DNA from: JAYZDP01 sp036337765
GTDB lineage: Bacteria > Acidobacteriota > Thermoanaerobaculia > Multivoradales > Multivoraceae
Length of the DNA stretch: 6,671 nucleotides
Assembly: GCA_036337765.1 (NCBI GenBank)
Contig: JAYZDP010000004.1
Coordinates: 1-6,671 of the forward strand
Reading direction: 5' to 3'
The first letter of the stretch is position 1. Each line of letters opens with the position of its first letter. Below the pieces are notes generated by a model. That model saw only the letters and a list, made by a program, of their open reading frames with translations. It had not been told where the DNA came from and ran no database searches. Below are positions 6,400 to 6,671 of this stretch, in pieces. Position numbers and translations under genes: made by a program.

Positions 6400-6671
6400 T
6401 CACGCTGGGCGTGCCGCTAAGACGGCCCAGGTGAAGGCTATGTAGCGTGCGGTCTTGCCGACCGCCACAAAGAAGATGACTCGACCCCAGCCGAGGCGAG
6501 CAAGCCCGGCGGCGAGAACCAGCAGGTCGCCGACGGCCGGCAACCATGACAAGAGCAGCACCACGGGGCCCCAGCGCTCGAGCCGGGCCTGCGCTTGCCG
6601 GAGTCTTTCCGGATCGGCCTTGTGCAGCCGTGCCGCCCATCGATGCTCCATCACCCAGCGACGGGTCGTCT
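6400..6671 (-). CDS. YqaA/DedA-like (SNARE-associated family) membrane protein, 5' truncated by window edge
   Basis: The minus-strand frame is open from the right edge to a TGA at 6402-6400, giving 89 residues of the C-terminal part. After a basic stretch (RRWVMEHRWAARLHKADPERL) comes LERWGPVVLLLSWLPAVGD, then LLVLAAGLARLGWGRVIFF and VAVGKTARYIAFTWAVLAA. The RWG-LLLSWLPxVGD-AAG-GK-ARY pattern is typical of YqaA-type inner-membrane proteins. The segments around LLLSWLPAVGDLLVLAAGL and VIFFVAVGK to AVLA are hydrophobic membrane or re-entrant helices. The family's molecular role is poorly defined; related DedA proteins act in membrane lipid transport and homeostasis. Full-length members have about 140-200 residues. 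The first possible start inside the window (GTG at 6654) would remove the family's N-terminal membrane segment, so the true start is probably outside. The stop lies only about 5 bases from the end of the dehydrogenase remnant facing it. Confidence 0.8.
   Translation of the reverse strand, partial: TTRRWVMEHRWAARLHKADPERLRQAQARLERWGPVVLLLSWLPAVGDLLVLAAGLARLGWGRVIFFVAVGKTARYIAFTWAVLAARPA

Noticed and set aside
1..6671. CRISPR array, tRNA/rRNA genes, transposase genes, toxin-antitoxin or defence modules
   Set aside because: I found no short regularly spaced repeats, no structured RNA signature and no protein motif for these systems on either strand.

Overview
The window is high-GC bacterial DNA with codon use strongly biased to G/C at third positions. 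The gene families are a PhoD-type phosphatase, an ADOP/MacB-type permease relic, a PQQ dehydrogenase with a cytochrome c tail, and an acyl-CoA ligase. They fit an environmental Gram-negative, possibly Acidobacteriota or a proteobacterium. That assignment is an inference from gene content only; no RNA gene or taxonomic marker is present.

Layout on the + strand. (1) 1-1299 is the 3' part of a PhoD-like metallophosphoesterase gene whose start lies off the window. (2) 1300-2352, about 1 kb, holds no intact gene. It contains a short secreted-protein start overlapping the phoD stop, an unrecognised C-terminal fragment, the C-terminal end of an alpha/beta hydrolase on the minus strand broken by a stop codon, and a scrap of an ADOP/MacB-type ABC permease with an apparent internal deletion. 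(3) 2353-4572 is an intact exported quinohemoprotein: a PQQ beta-propeller plus one c-type heme domain. (4) 4654-6186 is an intact AMP-forming acyl-CoA synthetase. (5) 6176-6395 is the start of a second, paralogous PQQ dehydrogenase. It overlaps the ligase gene, carries an in-frame TAG and loses homology abruptly at about 6395. (6) 6400-6671, minus strand, is the C-terminal part of a YqaA/DedA-like membrane protein whose start lies off the right edge.

The two intact genes make a plausible oxidation-activation pair: periplasmic oxidation of an alcohol (or aldehyde) by the quinohemoprotein, then cytoplasmic CoA activation of the resulting carboxylic acid by the ligase. The second PQQ gene, with its own ribosome binding site and an 11-base overlap, suggests the ancestral unit was PQQ-DH / ligase / PQQ-DH and that the last member is decaying. 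The substrate cannot be read from the sequence.

I found no convincing undescribed system. The most informative signals are the dead paralog with its sharp breakpoint and the dense cluster of unrelated gene remnants at 1300-2352. Together they suggest repeated deletion or rearrangement on both sides of the PQQ-DH/ligase pair. No CRISPR, tRNA, rRNA, transposase or clear insertion-sequence ends were seen.
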